Program-made: the position numbers and the translations under genes
Shown: positions 1 to 9,919 of the stretch, in pieces
Layout: each line of letters begins with the position of its first letter
How positions within the stretch are numbered: position 1 is the stretch's first letter
Notes under the pieces: generated by a model
What the model was told of the DNA's origin: nothing
The model's input: the letters and a program-made list of their open reading frames with translations, nothing else
The model's database searches: none
Assembly (NCBI GenBank): GCA_030431585.1
Contig: JAUIIQ010000004.1
Span: 1 to 62,078 of the forward strand
Source of the DNA: Gammaproteobacteria bacterium
GTDB taxonomy: Bacteria; Pseudomonadota; Gammaproteobacteria; Pseudomonadales; Halieaceae
Length of the DNA stretch: 62,078 nucleotides
Reading direction: 5' to 3'

Positions 1-1
1 C

Positions 2-637
2 GCAGCCTCGGGTGGTTACTATATTGCCGCCGCTGCAGACGAGATCTGGGCAACACCTACTACCCTAACCGGCAGTATCGGCGTGTTTGCTGCCTTTCCT
101 ACACTGGAAAACCTGCTGCAACGTGGCGGCGTGCATACGGATGGCGTGGGGACCACCAGTCTTGCCGGTTCGATGAGGCTGGACCGCGGCCTGAATCCGG
201 ACCTGAAGAAGGCGCTGGACGCGGGCGTGACGCACGCTTACCGACGTTTTCTGGAAGTAGTGGCCGACGGCAGGGGCATGTCTCTGGAAGAGGTTTCGGC
301 CGCCGCGCAGGGGAGAGTCTGGAGTGCCGCTGATGCCTTGTCTCTGGGCCTGGTAGATCAACTTGGGACGCTGCAGGACGCCATCGGGGCAGCGGCGTCC
401 AGAGCAGATGTCAGTGATTACAAAGTTGATTACATACAGGAACCACTATCGCCCAGCGCCCTGTTCCTGCAGCAGCTGACCGAACGCTTTGGCGGCCTGG
501 GGCTGCAGCCTGGAACAAGCGTGGCCGGCCTGATGGCAATGTACCAGCCGTTGATCGCAGCCAGCGCGCTCATCGATGGGTTGCAGGATCCCCGCCACAT
601 TTATGCTCGTTGTCTGGCCTGTGACTTTGCGCATTGA
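2..637 (+). CDS. sppA: Signal peptide peptidase SppA (S49 family), C-terminal part, truncated by window start
   Basis: Frame open from base 2: ASGGYYIAAAADEIWATPTTLTGSIGVF... is a typical SppA/S49 core; ORF 83..637 continues it. Confidence 0.85.
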   Translation, partial: AASGGYYIAAAADEIWATPTTLTGSIGVFAAFPTLENLLQRGGVHTDGVGTTSLAGSMRLDRGLNPDLKKALDAGVTHAYRRFLEVVADGRGMSLEEVSAAAQGRVWSAADALSLGLVDQLGTLQDAIGAAASRADVSDYKVDYIQEPLSPSALFLQQLTERFGGLGLQPGTSVAGLMAMYQPLIAASALIDGLQDPRHIYARCLACDFAH

Positions 638-664
638 CAACAAGCCCCGGCTTGAGAAGTTGCG

Positions 665-3600
665 CTAGCGCGCCTCCACGGTAGTGTGGACGGGGGCGGC
701 GTCGCCTTGCCCGGAGGTCACGCCCCTCAGTCGGCCTATGTCGTCCAGTATCATATAAAGGCTGGGCACCAACAGCAGCGTGATGACGGTGGCGAAGACG
801 ATACCGAAGGCAAGGGAAATTGCCATGGGCACCATGAACTGGGCCTGCGCACTGCCTTCCAGCAGCATCGGTGCCAGGCCCAGGAAGGTGGTGAGCGAGG
901 TCAGCATGATGGCGCGGAAGCGCCTGCAGCCAGCGTCAATAATGGCCTTGTGTTTCGCCTCGCCCGCGGCAACAGATTTGTTGACGTAGTCCACCAGGAT
1001 AAGGCTGTCATTGACCACAACGCCCGACAAGGCAACGATGCCCATCACCGACATCATGCTCATGTCGTGACCCAAAGCCCAGTGCGCCAGAATGGCACCG
1101 ATAATGCCGAAGGGGATGACGCCCATGATGATCAATGGTTGCAGGTAGGAACCTGTAGGCACGGCGAGCAGTGCATAGATGCCAAACAGCGCGAGTGCAA
1201 AGCCGATCAACATGCTGAATGCCATTTTCCGCTCTTCGTCTGCCAACCCGGATTCGTCCCAGCTCAGTCCGGGATACTTCTGCATCAAATCCGGCAGTAT
1301 CCGTTCTTCAACGTCTTTCATGACTTTTGCTGGTTCGACAACGGCGATGTCTGCCTCGGCAGTGACTTCTGCGGCACGTTGAAAATCAATGCGTGTGGAT
1401 TTCAGCAGTCCCTGCCGGGCTTCCAGCCTGGCAACGGTTTCAAAGGGAACAGCATCACCGCTGGGCGTGCGGATATACATATTGTTCAGCGTTGAAACGT
1501 TCTCCCTGTCCGTCCTGGGATAACGCACCATCACTTTTACTTCGTCAACGCCGCGCTGAATGCGCTGGGCTTCAGCACCGTAGAACGCATGGCGTACCTG
1601 GGTGCCCAGGTCATAACGGGAAATACCCAGTGCTTCGCCCTCAGGCAGTAACTCCAGATGGAATTCTTCGCGCGTGTCGCTGGCACCGTTACGGATGTCG
1701 CTGAGGCCATCGTAGTGACGCAGTTTCTCTTCCAGTTCTTCCGAGGCCTTGCGCAGTGTGTCGAAATTGGCGTGCTTCAGGTCAAAGGCGATATTGGGTC
1801 CGAAATTAGGCCCGTCAGCCGATTCAAAGCCCAGTACTTCCGCGCCATGAATGCGGCCCACTGCCTTACGCCAACGCTTCAGAACCTGTTCATTGGACAG
1901 GCTGCGGGTATCCTGCTTGGTCAGTTCCACGTCGATGCGGCCATTAATCCGGTCGTAGCCGTAGGCCGATACGTAGTCCACCAGGCCGTTTTCAGTATTG
2001 TTGCGCCGTTTGTAGGCGCGGTCTACCTTGTCCAGCGCATCAATAATGTGGGTCACTGCATTGATGGTTGCCTCTTCCGGGCTGCCTTCCGACATACGCA
2101 GTTCCACCTGGAAAAACTCGCCCGGCGTATGTGGCGAGAGCACGGTACGCACTATCCCTCCGGCGATAAGACCAACAGCCATGATCAGCAGCGACAGGAA
2201 CACAGCCAGGGTGATATAGCGGTTAGCCACGCAGCGGCTTACCAGCCTGCGATAGGGGCCATAAACGAGACTGCGCAGCCGACTGTTCACACCCTCCTGA
2301 ATGTGGTCCACGGACAGTAACAGGGGGTTTCGGGTGGGTTTGCTGTGGGCGAGGTGCGCCGGAAGAATCCATTTGGACTCTACCAGTGAAAATACCAGGC
2401 ACAACATCACCACCCAGCCAAAGGCCTCAGGCATGGGCGCAAAAACGCCCTGCACAAATAACGTTGGCACGAAGGCAACGATAGTAGTGAGCACGCCGAA
2501 GGTCGCCGGTGTGGCCACCCTGTAAACGCCACTGATAACATTGTCCACGCTGTGGCCATGCTCCTCGGTCTCACTGTAGGCGCTTTCACCCATAATAATG
2601 GCATCGTCAACCACGATACCCAGCACCAGAATGAAGCCAAAGAGGCTGATCATATTCAGGCTGGCATCCACGTAGGGCGTGTTGAGGGCGGCCATGGCTC
2701 CCAGAAAGCACACTGGAATGCCGAGCATTACCCAGAAGGCGAGTTTGATCTCAAGAAATAGCGCCAGAGTGATGAAGACCAGTAAGGCACCAATCGCCAG
2801 GTTCTTCACCATCATGCTCAGGCGGCCTTTCAGGTAGTAGGTAGAGTCCGACCAGATATCCAGTTTGACGCCGTCTGGCAACGCAGCGCGCTTCTCTTCG
2901 ACGTAGGCCTTTGCCGCATCGGCGGTGCGTATGATGTCCTGCTTGCCCATGGCGAACACGTTGATGCCCAGGGAATACTGACCGTTAAAGATGGCGAAAC
3001 CGCTGGTATCCTCAAACCCGTCTTCAACGGTAGCGATGTCGCCCAGCAGCAGGCGGGTGCCATCGGGCCATGTTTTTAATACCAGTTCCTCGAAATCCCG
3101 CTGCACGTAGGCTTGTCCTACAGTGCGTAGCATGATGTCGCCATTGCGTGTTTGCACGGACCCGGAAGGCAGGTCCAGGGAGGATGCCGAGATGGTATGT
3201 GCGACATCGGCCAGTGTCAGGTGGTACTCCTTCAGGGTTTGTTCGGAGATCTCTATCGCTATCTCATATTCTCTGGCGCCCACGACCTCTGCGGAGGAAA
3301 CATCTGGAAGGGTAACTAACTCGCGGCGCATTTCATCGGCCAGGGCCTTCATGCTGCGTTCGTCCAGCGCGCCGGATATTTGCAGCGTCAACGCTGCAAA
3401 CAGGATTTCGGGTTGCGTGATGAGCGGCTCTTCTGCCTCCTCAGGGAAGGAGTTGATACCATCAATGCGGTTTTGTACGTCGTTGAGAAGCTTGGTGATG
3501 GAAACGCCATCCTGGGGCTCGATCATCAATCGCGCCAGAGACTCCATGGCATCGGACTCTACGCGCTTGATGCCATCAAGGTCGTTGATCGCCTCCTCGA

Positions 3601-3817
3601 TTTTCATCACGACGCCCAGTTCAACTTCCTCTGGCGCCGCACCGGGATAGGGGACGGTGATGAATATGGCCTCAAAGTCGAATGCGGGGAAAAGTGCCCT
3701 TTGTATGCTGAATGCGCTACCCAGTCCGACTGACATTATGACCAGCATGAGCAGGTTGGCCGCAACCGGATTCCGGGCGAACCAGGCTATAACGCCGCTC
3801 TGTTCCCGGGTGGTCAC
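665..3817 (-). CDS. RND efflux transporter permease (AcrB/HAE1 family, 1050 aa)
   Basis: WFARNPVAANLLMLVIMSVGLGSAF..., repeated TM blocks, VVVDDAIIMGE and VVVNDSLILVDYVN motifs. Confidence 0.95.
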   Translation of the reverse strand: MTTREQSGVIAWFARNPVAANLLMLVIMSVGLGSAFSIQRALFPAFDFEAIFITVPYPGAAPEEVELGVVMKIEEAINDLDGIKRVESDAMESLARLMIEPQDGVSITKLLNDVQNRIDGINSFPEEAEEPLITQPEILFAALTLQISGALDERSMKALADEMRRELVTLPDVSSAEVVGAREYEIAIEISEQTLKEYHLTLADVAHTISASSLDLPSGSVQTRNGDIMLRTVGQAYVQRDFEELVLKTWPDGTRLLLGDIATVEDGFEDTSGFAIFNGQYSLGINVFAMGKQDIIRTADAAKAYVEEKRAALPDGVKLDIWSDSTYYLKGRLSMMVKNLAIGALLVFITLALFLEIKLAFWVMLGIPVCFLGAMAALNTPYVDASLNMISLFGFILVLGIVVDDAIIMGESAYSETEEHGHSVDNVISGVYRVATPATFGVLTTIVAFVPTLFVQGVFAPMPEAFGWVVMLCLVFSLVESKWILPAHLAHSKPTRNPLLLSVDHIQEGVNSRLRSLVYGPYRRLVSRCVANRYITLAVFLSLLIMAVGLIAGGIVRTVLSPHTPGEFFQVELRMSEGSPEEATINAVTHIIDALDKVDRAYKRRNNTENGLVDYVSAYGYDRINGRIDVELTKQDTRSLSNEQVLKRWRKAVGRIHGAEVLGFESADGPNFGPNIAFDLKHANFDTLRKASEELEEKLRHYDGLSDIRNGASDTREEFHLELLPEGEALGISRYDLGTQVRHAFYGAEAQRIQRGVDEVKVMVRYPRTDRENVSTLNNMYIRTPSGDAVPFETVARLEARQGLLKSTRIDFQRAAEVTAEADIAVVEPAKVMKDVEERILPDLMQKYPGLSWDESGLADEERKMAFSMLIGFALALFGIYALLAVPTGSYLQPLIIMGVIPFGIIGAILAHWALGHDMSMMSVMGIVALSGVVVNDSLILVDYVNKSVAAGEAKHKAIIDAGCRRFRAIMLTSLTTFLGLAPMLLEGSAQAQFMVPMAISLAFGIVFATVITLLLVPSLYMILDDIGRLRGVTSGQGDAAPVHTTVEAR

Positions 3818-5103
3818 GGTGTCACCGCGGCAGTCTTTGGCGGGCTGTCTGCGTCGTTGGTAGCGGTGGTGGCTTCAGCAGGGAGCGTGCTGCCCTGGGG
3901 CCCCAATGATGTAGTAGGGGTGGCAGTGTTGATCTTTACCCTGGAGCCGGTGAGAGAGGCATCGAGGACGGTAAGTGATACGCGCTCCCCCTCATCCAGG
4001 CCGGATGTGATGAACGCCCGGTCGCCCCCGGTGCGCAGCACGTCGACCTTGCGATTGCGCAGTATATCGTTTTCGTCAACCACCCAGAGCATGTTTCCCG
4101 CGCGCAGAACGTAACGCGGAAGAGTGATGATGCCGGGGAACTGCCGGCCAGCGATATTGGCGTTTACGAAAGTGCCCAGCCGCAGCGGTTCCCGGTCGCG
4201 ATCCTCCAGGGCGTAAGGGTCTTTGATTCTGGCCACGGCATAGAGTGCCCTGGAGCGTTCATCGAAGACGCCTTCAGTGCGGTGTAACGTTGCCGGCCAG
4301 TGTTTTACTTCTCCGGAGACGTCCGTATACAGGTCGATTTCCGCTCCCGGTGCGTCGTCGTCTACTTCGTCTCGAATACCGGGCAGTGCCAGGTAGTCCA
4401 GGCGGCTCTGCGGAATAGGCAGTCGTACTTCCGCGTAGTCAACGGAAAAGACATCGGCAACCTGTGTGCCCGCACTGACGAATTGACCGAGTTCGCTGTA
4501 CTTGTTGCGGATCACGGCTGCATAGGGCGCCTTGATGATGGTGCGCTCAAGCCTGTCGCGCGCAGTGTTGAGGTCAGCCATAGCCGACAGCAGCTGCGCT
4601 TCGGCCAGTTCCAGTTGCGGCTTCCTGAGATACAAGTCCTTGGCTTCCTGGCTGCGCTGGCTGTTTGCCGGCAGTTTTTCCCATTCCCGTTGAGCCACCT
4701 GCGCTCTGCCCCTTTCCTGGGCAAGGGCGCTCTCTGCAGACTCTACTGCAGATTGGGCGCGCAGCAGCTCAGTCTGGTAGTCGCGAGGATCGACACGCAG
4801 CAATACCTGGCCTTCTGCCACATAACTGCCAACGAGAAACTCGGGAGCAACCTCCACGATGCGCCCGGAGACCTCCGACTTGAGTGTCGTCTCACGCAGT
4901 GCGGTGACAGTACCCTGTGCCTGCACTTCCACCTGCACGGGCTCTTTCACGGCCACGGCCACGTCCACGGAGACAGGTTGATACTCCGGTTCTGCAATTT
5001 GTGCAGGTGGCCGGTTGAGATAGAGCACGGCGGCAACAGCCGCCGCCATCACCAGCAAGAGCAGAGCGAAAATGGATTGTTTACGAATTGACGTCACCGG
5101 CAA
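3814..5103 (-). CDS. RND efflux periplasmic adaptor (membrane fusion protein)
   Basis: N-terminal TM anchor, TTLKSEVSGRIVEVAPEFLVGSYVAEGQVLLRVDPRDY lipoyl-like region; overlaps RND pump start by 4 nt. Confidence 0.93.
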   Translation of the reverse strand: MPVTSIRKQSIFALLLLVMAAAVAAVLYLNRPPAQIAEPEYQPVSVDVAVAVKEPVQVEVQAQGTVTALRETTLKSEVSGRIVEVAPEFLVGSYVAEGQVLLRVDPRDYQTELLRAQSAVESAESALAQERGRAQVAQREWEKLPANSQRSQEAKDLYLRKPQLELAEAQLLSAMADLNTARDRLERTIIKAPYAAVIRNKYSELGQFVSAGTQVADVFSVDYAEVRLPIPQSRLDYLALPGIRDEVDDDAPGAEIDLYTDVSGEVKHWPATLHRTEGVFDERSRALYAVARIKDPYALEDRDREPLRLGTFVNANIAGRQFPGIITLPRYVLRAGNMLWVVDENDILRNRKVDVLRTGGDRAFITSGLDEGERVSLTVLDASLTGSRVKINTATPTTSLGPQGSTLPAEATTATNDADSPPKTAAVTP

Positions 5104-5224
5104 GCCCGACAGGAATAAGAACGCAGTTATAGCACAGCGCGACGATCAGCTCTGTGAAAAACTTGTAATATCAGGTGATTACGCAGCTGCCGACAGTGCA
5201 GATCAAACAGTGGATGGGGAAGGG

Positions 5225-5248
5225 CGGCCGGGAGGGCTCTCCCGGCCG
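5225..5248 (-). terminator. Perfect 10-bp hairpin downstream of mscS, terminator-like but without a clear U-tract
   Basis: CGGCCGGGAG GGCT CTCCCGGCCG, 9 nt past the mscS 3' end. Confidence 0.45.
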
Positions 5249-5256
5249 TTGCCAGC

Positions 5257-6063
5257 CTATTCGCTCTTGGCGAGGTGCACGTCCATCTGTGGGTAGGGGA
5301 TGCTGATGCCTGCCTCGTCAAATTTCAGCTTCACTGCCTCGGTGGTATCCCACATGACTGCCCAGTAGTCCGCGGCATTGACCCAGGGGCGTACCAGGAA
5401 GTTCACGCTGGAGTCGCCCAGTTCGCCCAGTGCAACAACCGGCGCAGGCTCGGGTAGTATGCGGTCGTCGCCGGCGACGATCTGCTCCAGCAGCTCTTTG
5501 GCTTTCTTGATGTCGTCGTCATAGCCAATGCCAAACACCATGTCCACCCGGCGTGTGGGCCGGGCTGAATAGTTGGTAATGGCGTTGGAGTACACTGCGC
5601 CGTTGGGCACGATGACTTCCTTGTTGTCAGGTGTCGTCAGGGTGGTGGTAAAAATGCCGATGGCATCGACTGAGCCCGACACGCCTGCCACTTCAACGAA
5701 GTTGCCTTTGGTGAAGGGTCGGAAGACGATGAGCATGACACCGCTGGCGAAATTTGAAAGTGAGCTCTGCAGAGACAGGCCAATCGCCAAGCCGGCGGCG
5801 CCCAGCAGGGCGACCAGTGACGTGGTGTCCACGCCCAACTGGCTTAGTGCCGCGATAATAACGAATAACAGCAGCACCCAGCGCAGGATCGAAAGCAGGA
5901 ATTTGACCAGGATTTCGTCCATTTTGCGAGAAAGCATGAACTTGCTGGCCACTCTCACGACCAGTGCGACGACCATGCGTCCGACAATAAATATGGCCAG
6001 TGCCAGGGCGATTTTTATGCCCCAGGGAATGATAATTGTTTCCAGGAGGTTGCTGGTATCCAT
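5257..6063 (-). CDS. Small-conductance mechanosensitive channel (MscS family)
   Basis: MDTSNLLETIIIPWGIKIALALAIFIVGRMV... GLAIGLSLQSSLSNFASGVMLIVFRPF; start chosen at internal Met of ORF 5257..6123. Confidence 0.94.
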   Translation of the reverse strand: MDTSNLLETIIIPWGIKIALALAIFIVGRMVVALVVRVASKFMLSRKMDEILVKFLLSILRWVLLLFVIIAALSQLGVDTTSLVALLGAAGLAIGLSLQSSLSNFASGVMLIVFRPFTKGNFVEVAGVSGSVDAIGIFTTTLTTPDNKEVIVPNGAVYSNAITNYSARPTRRVDMVFGIGYDDDIKKAKELLEQIVAGDDRILPEPAPVVALGELGDSSVNFLVRPWVNAADYWAVMWDTTEAVKLKFDEAGISIPYPQMDVHLAKSE

Positions 6064-6206
6064 GCTGTGATCCTGTTTGCGTTCTGGGTGGGGGGTGAAT
6101 GGCCTGTGACTATATAACAGCACAGCTACATTTCAAGCCTTGCCGTGCATAGCGTGCAGCAGTGGTAACAGTTGAACCGGGCGGAGTATCTGAGCTGTGA
6201 GCCCGA

Positions 6207-6215
6207 TGCTATAGT
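6207..6215 (+). promoter_or_regulatory. Candidate extended -10 promoter (TGcTATAGT) upstream of MaoC gene
   Basis: gaTGCTATAGTttgg about 30-40 nt before the MMTTVFEQ start; no good -35. Confidence 0.4.
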
Positions 6216-6245
6216 TTGGTTTTTTTCAAATGCATCCGGAGCCTG

Positions 6246-6704
6246 ATGATGACAACCGTATTCGAACAACCCTCGGCGCTGCTTGGCGCAGTTGGTCAAC
6301 ATCTTGGATACAGCGACTGGCTGGAGATAGACCAGCAGCGGATCAACCTGTTCGCCGATGCCACTGGCGACCATCAATGGATACATGTGGACCCTGAAAA
6401 GGCCGCGAAAGGCCCCTTTGGCAGCACGATTGCTCACGGCTACCTGACACTCTCGCTGGCAAATCAGTTTTTGCCGCAAATTATGGAAGTGCAAAATACC
6501 TCGATGGGCGTCAATTATGGCTGCGAGAAAGTCCGCTTCCCCGCTGCCGTCCCGGTGGGCTCCAGAGTGCGTGGTGGCGGCGAGGTTATCAGTGCAGAAG
6601 AGGTGAAAGGTGGTGTTCAGGTGGTTGTGCGCATGACGATCGAAATTGAAGGCGGTGACCGCCCCGCCTGCGTTATAGACACAATCAGTCGTTTCTTTCC
6701 CTGA
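6246..6704 (+). CDS. MaoC/NodN-like hydratase (hotdog fold)
   Basis: ADATGDHQWIHVDPEKAAKGPFGSTIAHGYLTLSL is the MaoC-like hydratase motif. Confidence 0.92.
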   Translation: MMTTVFEQPSALLGAVGQHLGYSDWLEIDQQRINLFADATGDHQWIHVDPEKAAKGPFGSTIAHGYLTLSLANQFLPQIMEVQNTSMGVNYGCEKVRFPAAVPVGSRVRGGGEVISAEEVKGGVQVVVRMTIEIEGGDRPACVIDTISRFFP

Positions 6705-6713
6705 ACCCTGAGC

Positions 6714-8237
6714 ATGGATAAAACCGAGACAGGCCAGCTGAGCCGGCGTCGACTGCTGTTGGCCGGGGGCGCGACGGCGCTGGCAACCGCCGTGCCGGGC
6801 GTCGCGGCATTGCCGCGCAGTCAGGTGCCGGCCTGGGATGAGCAGGTGGATGTGCTGGTTGCCGGATCCGGTGCTGGCGGTACCTGCGCCGCACTGGAAG
6901 CGCGCAGGGCAGGCGCTTCGGTTTTGCTGCTGGAGTCGCTGACTATGCCCGGTGGCAGCTCTGCGTTGTCTGGCGGGGTGGTGTACGCCGGTGGCGGCAC
7001 GGCCCTGCAGCGAGCGCTGAAAGTAACGGATACGCCGGAGGCGATGTTCAACTTCCTGCTGCGTGCCGGCTCGCCCAATCAGCCGCGCGACAAAATCCAG
7101 CTCTACTGCGAGCAGAGCCCGGAGCATTTTGCCTGGCTGGTCGCGCAGGGTGTTGCCTACACGGAAAAACTCACCTTAGCCAAGGGCCTGCCCATGGGCG
7201 ATGAGTCACTTTACTTTTCCGGCAACGAACAGGCCTGGCCGGCACGCGATCTGGCGCAACCGGCGCCGCGCGGCCACGTCCCCGGGGTGTCGGGGATGAA
7301 TGGCGGGCGTGCCTTGATGGAGGTCCTGCACCGACAACTGGGTAGCGCCGGGGTCAGGCCAAGAACCGGCGTGGCGGTGAAACAACTGGTCCTGGAAAGC
7401 GACGGTCGCGTGAGCGGTGCCGTAGTGGAGACCAGTGCCGGGCGTCAATATCTCGGAGCTCGACGGGGCGTGGTGCTCGCCTGTGGTGGCTTCATTCACA
7501 ACCGCCGGATGCTCGCCCAGCATGCGCCGCAGCTGGCGCGTTGTGCTGTGCCCTGGGGGGGCGCGGGGGATCAGGGAGAAGGCATTAACATGGGGATTGC
7601 CGCCGGCGCGGCCAGTCTGCGCATGAATGAGGGTTTTGCCGTGGCGCCCGTCTATCCGCCAGAGAACAGCATTGCGGCCATTCTGATCAATGCCAGCGGG
7701 CAGCGTTTTATCAGTGAGGATTCCTACCATGCTGTAATTGGTCACGCAATCGCCTACGAACAGCAGGGGAAGGCGTGGCTGATTACCGACCAGGGCAGTA
7801 GCTACCAAGGGGTACAGGACAATTTCCCGTTGGCCGCCACCAGCAATAACATCGGTGGTCTGGCAGAGCACCTGGCGCTGCCCAGGGGTGCCTTGCAAAA
7901 TACAGTCGCTTACTACAACCGCTATGCAAGCAAGGGCGAGGACCCGATGTTTCGCAAGTCACCGGAGTACCTGCGACCGCTGCAAGGGCCGCCCTACAAA
8001 GCGTGGAATATTGCTGTGGATAAGGCTTTCTTTCCCGCCCACACCCTGGGAGGTCTGGCTACCGATCTGGACGGGGCTGTCATCAACAGTTTTGGTGAGA
8101 CCATTCCGGGGCTGTATGCGGTAGGTCGCACGGCTGCGGGCATACCCAGCGCACCTTACATTGCCAGCGGCCTGTCGCTGGGCGACGCGACTTTCTTCGG
8201 GCGCAGGGCGGGCCAGGCCGTGGCGGGGAGGCGTTGA
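6714..8237 (+). CDS. FAD-dependent oxidoreductase, fumarate reductase/3-ketosteroid dehydrogenase-like, with Tat-type signal
   Basis: SRRRLLLAGGATAL twin-arginine-like N-term; VDVLVAGSGAGGTCAALEARRAGASVLLLE FAD motif; GGLATDLDGAVINSFGETIPGLYAVGRTAAGI C-term. Confidence 0.88.
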   Translation: MDKTETGQLSRRRLLLAGGATALATAVPGVAALPRSQVPAWDEQVDVLVAGSGAGGTCAALEARRAGASVLLLESLTMPGGSSALSGGVVYAGGGTALQRALKVTDTPEAMFNFLLRAGSPNQPRDKIQLYCEQSPEHFAWLVAQGVAYTEKLTLAKGLPMGDESLYFSGNEQAWPARDLAQPAPRGHVPGVSGMNGGRALMEVLHRQLGSAGVRPRTGVAVKQLVLESDGRVSGAVVETSAGRQYLGARRGVVLACGGFIHNRRMLAQHAPQLARCAVPWGGAGDQGEGINMGIAAGAASLRMNEGFAVAPVYPPENSIAAILINASGQRFISEDSYHAVIGHAIAYEQQGKAWLITDQGSSYQGVQDNFPLAATSNNIGGLAEHLALPRGALQNTVAYYNRYASKGEDPMFRKSPEYLRPLQGPPYKAWNIAVDKAFFPAHTLGGLATDLDGAVINSFGETIPGLYAVGRTAAGIPSAPYIASGLSLGDATFFGRRAGQAVAGRR

Positions 8238-8647
8238 TGCGAGTCCGCTTACTGCTGTTATTGCTGCTGGGGCTGCAGCCCCATGCCAGTGCCAGTGATC
8301 TCGAGGCGCGGCTGGCGTTGGCGGACGCGGACAGGGGGCGGCTGCTGTTTGGAGCCTGCCGCACCTGCCACTACCCGGAGGCTGTCATGGGGCATAATAC
8401 CGGCCCGAATCTGAGCGGTATTTTCGGTAAAGTGGCTGGTAAACAGCCGGGGTTTGATTACTACTCGCCGCGCTTTCGGGCAGCGGGGTTTGTGTGGACG
8501 CCGCAGCTGATGTATGCCTGGCTGGAAGCCCCCATGGTGATGTTTCCGGACTCCAGCATGATGAGCCTGGGGGTGCCTGACGCACAGGACAGGGCAGACC
8601 TGATTGCCTTTCTAATGGAGGCCACGCGTCGCGACGCCGAGCGCTAA
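8237..8647 (+). CDS. Class I c-type cytochrome
   Basis: Signal peptide, CRTCH haem motif, GPNLSGIFGKVAG and downstream Met ligand region; overlaps previous stop by 1 nt (TGATG). Confidence 0.88.
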   Translation: MRVRLLLLLLLGLQPHASASDLEARLALADADRGRLLFGACRTCHYPEAVMGHNTGPNLSGIFGKVAGKQPGFDYYSPRFRAAGFVWTPQLMYAWLEAPMVMFPDSSMMSLGVPDAQDRADLIAFLMEATRRDAER

Positions 8648-8703
8648 GCCTGCTGGCGTAAAACAGGCGAAGGCGCGCGGGTGCATTTGCACTCTATCTG
8701 ATG

Positions 8704-9891
8704 TCAGCGCTTGACGATAACCGAGCTGCCGTGTCCGAACAGCCCCTGATTGGCGGTGATTCCGACCCGCGCGCCTGCGACCTGCCTGTCGCCAGCTTCG
8801 CCGCGCAGTTGCCAGGTAAGCTCGCAAATTTGCGCCAGCGCCTGCGCCGGTACCGCTTCGCCAAAGCATGCCAGACCGCCGGATACATTGACCGGTATTT
8901 TGCCCCCGATAGCAGTATCACCCGCTCGTAACAGCGCAGCTGCTTCGCCGCGAGGCGCCAGGCGCAGGTCTTCTATCCAGTCCAGCTCCAGTGCGGTAGA
9001 GAGGTCGTACACTTCGGCGAGGTCCACGTCTTCCGGGCCGATTCCGGCCTCTTCGTAGGCTTTCAATGGCAGCGTAGAGCGGAAAGCATGGGCCTCGACG
9101 CCGGCAGCGGCGGCGGAATCTGTCGCGATATCCGGCATTTCAACAACTGAACTGGCGAAAGTCGGCGTGGTAGTAGAGATGGCGGCCACGCGGGGTGCGT
9201 CTCCTTTGCCGATGCGCTGTGCATACTCGACGCTGGATACGATCAGGGCGGCGCCGCCATCGGAGGTGGCGCAGATGTCCATGAGGCGCAACGGATCGGC
9301 GACCATAGCCGACGCCGCCACGTCTTCAGCAGTGAAGCACTTGCGATAGCGCGCGCGCGGATTTTTGCTGCCTATGCGGGAGTTTTTCACTTTCACCGCG
9401 GCGAAGTCATCGAGAGTGTCGCCGTACAGGTCCATCCTGCGGCGAGCGTAGAGCGCAAAGTAGGTGGGGTTGGTGATGCCCAGGTAAAAGCGCACCCAGT
9501 CCGGGTCTTCCGGTCGATAGCCTCCGGCGGGCGCCAGAAAGCCTTTGGGCGTGGTGTCAGCGCCCACGACCAGGGCTACGTCACAACCGCCGGCGAGAAT
9601 TTTATTGCGTGCGGCAGCCAGGGCCTGCGAGCCGGAAGCGCAGGCCGCGTAAGAGGTATTGACCTCCGCGCCTTGCCAACCCAGTGCCTGGGCAAAGGTC
9701 GCGCCAGCTACGTAACCGGGGTAGCCGCAGCGCACGGTGGCCCCACCAGAGACGAACTTTACATCCTGCCAGGGCACATTGGCGTCTTGCAGGGCTTCGC
9801 GCGCTGCCGCCACACCGTACTGGACAAAATTATGGCCCCACTTGCCCCAGGGGTGCATCCCTACGCCGAGAATGGCTATTTCATTGGACAT
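8704..9891 (-). CDS. Thiolase-like / lipid-transfer protein (SCP-x/Ltp type)
   Basis: NTSYAACASGSQALAAARNKI active-site region, C-terminal ITANQGLFGHGSSVIVKR. Confidence 0.88.
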   Translation of the reverse strand: MSNEIAILGVGMHPWGKWGHNFVQYGVAAAREALQDANVPWQDVKFVSGGATVRCGYPGYVAGATFAQALGWQGAEVNTSYAACASGSQALAAARNKILAGGCDVALVVGADTTPKGFLAPAGGYRPEDPDWVRFYLGITNPTYFALYARRRMDLYGDTLDDFAAVKVKNSRIGSKNPRARYRKCFTAEDVAASAMVADPLRLMDICATSDGGAALIVSSVEYAQRIGKGDAPRVAAISTTTPTFASSVVEMPDIATDSAAAAGVEAHAFRSTLPLKAYEEAGIGPEDVDLAEVYDLSTALELDWIEDLRLAPRGEAAALLRAGDTAIGGKIPVNVSGGLACFGEAVPAQALAQICELTWQLRGEAGDRQVAGARVGITANQGLFGHGSSVIVKR

Positions 9892-9919
9892 TGTTTTCTT
9901 TTCTCCTGCTGCCTTGGCC

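Noticed and set aside
638-662. CAAGCC/GGCTTG hairpin between convergent sppA and the RND pump gene
   Set aside because: Short stem with tiny loop and no T-tract; cannot be called a terminator with confidence.
6126-7127. 333-aa minus-strand ORF over MaoC and flavoprotein genes
   Set aside because: Antisense artefact; the coding strand has the convincing MaoC and FAD motifs.
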